A stretch of DNA of 50,544 bases from JBCCTX01 sp039197765 (GTDB taxonomy: Bacteria; Bacteroidota; Bacteroidia; J057): assembly GCA_039197765.1 (NCBI GenBank), contig JBCCTX010000011.1:1-50544 (forward strand), written 5' to 3'. The translations under genes were made by a program, and so were the position numbers. The notes under the pieces are model-generated. The model made no database searches. It was given only the letters and a program-made list of their open reading frames with translations, and was not told the origin of the DNA. Shown here piece by piece: positions 49,757-50,544 of the stretch (positions within the stretch are counted from its first letter, which is position 1; every line of letters begins with the position of its first letter).

Positions 49757-50544
49757 ATGAATATGAAATACATATTGGTTGCTAGTTGCCCTGATCGGAT
49801 AGGAATCGTTCACGCCGTTTCCGATTTCTTTTTTCTTCTAGGAGCCACGATTATTGAAGCTGCGCAATATACCGACGAAAGTAACCAAAGATTCTTTATG
49901 CGTTGGAAGTTTGGTCCGGGTACCCAGGACCTTCCCCTGATGAAAAGCCTTAAAGGTTCCTTTTCCACGCTTGCAAATACCTTTGGTATGGATTGGGAGA
50001 TGTACGATACCCAGGCGGCTCCTAAGATCCTGCTTGCCGTATCTAAATATGGCCATTGTCTCAACGACTTACTCCACCGTTGGAAGGAAGAGAAATTTCC
50101 AGGAGAAATTGTGGGAGTAGTCTCAAATCACCAAAAGTTCCAGTCTAAGGTGGAAAGTTATGGCCTGCCGTATTATCACCTCCCGGTGAATCCAGCTAAT
50201 AAACAGGAACAAGAAAAACGCCTGTTGGAGATCATGGAAGAAAAACAAGTTGAATTGTTGGTCCTTGCCCGATATATGCAGATTCTTTCGGATAACCTGT
50301 GTGAGCAAGTGGCAGGCAGGGCCATTAACATTCATCACTCCTTTTTACCGAGTTTCAAAGGGGCAAAACCCTACCATCAGGCTTTTGAAAGGGGGGTGAA
50401 AATCATTGGAGCCACTGCGCACTACGTTACAAAAGACTTGGATGAAGGCCCGATCATTGAACAAGATGTACAACGAATCGAGCACTTTCATGGAACTTCC
50501 TATATGGTAGACCAAGGAAAAAATATTGAGACAGTCGTTCTTGC
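49757..50544 (+). CDS. purU: Formyltetrahydrofolate deformylase, 3' end outside the window
   Basis: 262 complete codons are present from ATG 49757; the family is about 280 residues long, so only the tail is missing. An N-terminal ACT-like regulatory domain (YILVASCPDRIGIVHAVSDFF) is followed by the formyltransferase-fold catalytic part: IVGVVSNHQ, LVLARYMQILS, INIHHSFLPSFKGAKPYH and GATAHYVTKDLDEGPIIEQD. The enzyme hydrolyses 10-formyltetrahydrofolate to formate and tetrahydrofolate and balances one-carbon pools. It is divergent from the PycTM gene. Confidence 0.96.
   Translation, partial: MNMKYILVASCPDRIGIVHAVSDFFFLLGATIIEAAQYTDESNQRFFMRWKFGPGTQDLPLMKSLKGSFSTLANTFGMDWEMYDTQAAPKILLAVSKYGHCLNDLLHRWKEEKFPGEIVGVVSNHQKFQSKVESYGLPYYHLPVNPANKQEQEKRLLEIMEEKQVELLVLARYMQILSDNLCEQVAGRAINIHHSFLPSFKGAKPYHQAFERGVKIIGATAHYVTKDLDEGPIIEQDVQRIEHFHGTSYMVDQGKNIETVVL

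Overview
The window looks like a chromosomal segment of a Bacteroidota bacterium, probably of the Cytophagia or Saprospiria type. Supporting signs are a type IX secretion sorting domain on the fasciclin protein, several ~800-residue double FtsX permeases, PadR regulators paired with permease-prefix FtsX proteins, the parB-DUF5683-dapB gene order, a LETM1-related biofilm protein, weak Shine-Dalgarno sequences and moderate AT richness. No rRNA, tRNA or CRISPR array was seen. The species assignment is inference.

Layout. 1-82 is the start of a tyrosine recombinase that leaves the window, followed by about 550 gene-poor bases. 636-3639 is a PadR regulator and FtsX permease pair (minus). Divergent from it, 3776-8020 encodes a large membrane STAND protein: signal peptide, extracytoplasmic HEAT repeats, one membrane span, cytosolic NACHT NTPase and a C-terminal EAD11-like domain. 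It converges with an outer-membrane-like protein (8022-9143). 9420-12569 is a second PadR/FtsX pair (plus) preceded by two tandem palindromic operators. 12950-14557 is a secreted three-domain fasciclin protein. 14633-24029 is mixed housekeeping and accessory content: a DEAD-box helicase, two DinB-family proteins, a 2-keto-3-deoxygalactonokinase, two histidine-rich membrane proteins, a DUF6807 protein and a DUF4097-type adhesin.

24092-42588 is a duplicated regulatory-transport system. Module A has two FtsX permeases (24092-28973, minus) divergent from an NtrC-type response regulator and histidine kinase (29201-31926). Module B has a membrane fusion protein, an ABC ATPase and two FtsX permeases (32403-39416, minus) divergent from a paralogous regulator/kinase pair (39853-42588). 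I found by eye a sigma-54 (-24/-12) promoter in front of each transporter operon, and two 17-bp palindromic sites at the same distance behind each promoter (86 bp and 108-109 bp from the -12 element). The half-sites differ between modules (TGTCCCA versus TGTTTCA). The simplest reading is two insulated, phosphorelay-controlled envelope export or stress systems. Only module B supplies an ATPase.

42608-45209 is parB, a DUF5683 gene and dapB, with no parA upstream of parB; the module B kinase occupies that place. 45369-50544 carries a LETM1-related protein, an animal-type haem peroxidase, a membrane protein combining a degenerate HD domain with a Pycsar-effector-like transmembrane domain, and the start of purU, which leaves the window. 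Short period-7 tandem repeats of one sequence family occur at 31939, 32360 and 44384.

The strongest candidates for undescribed biology are the HEAT-TM-NACHT-EAD11 protein, the mirrored sigma-54 transporter modules, and the pseudo-HD PycTM protein.
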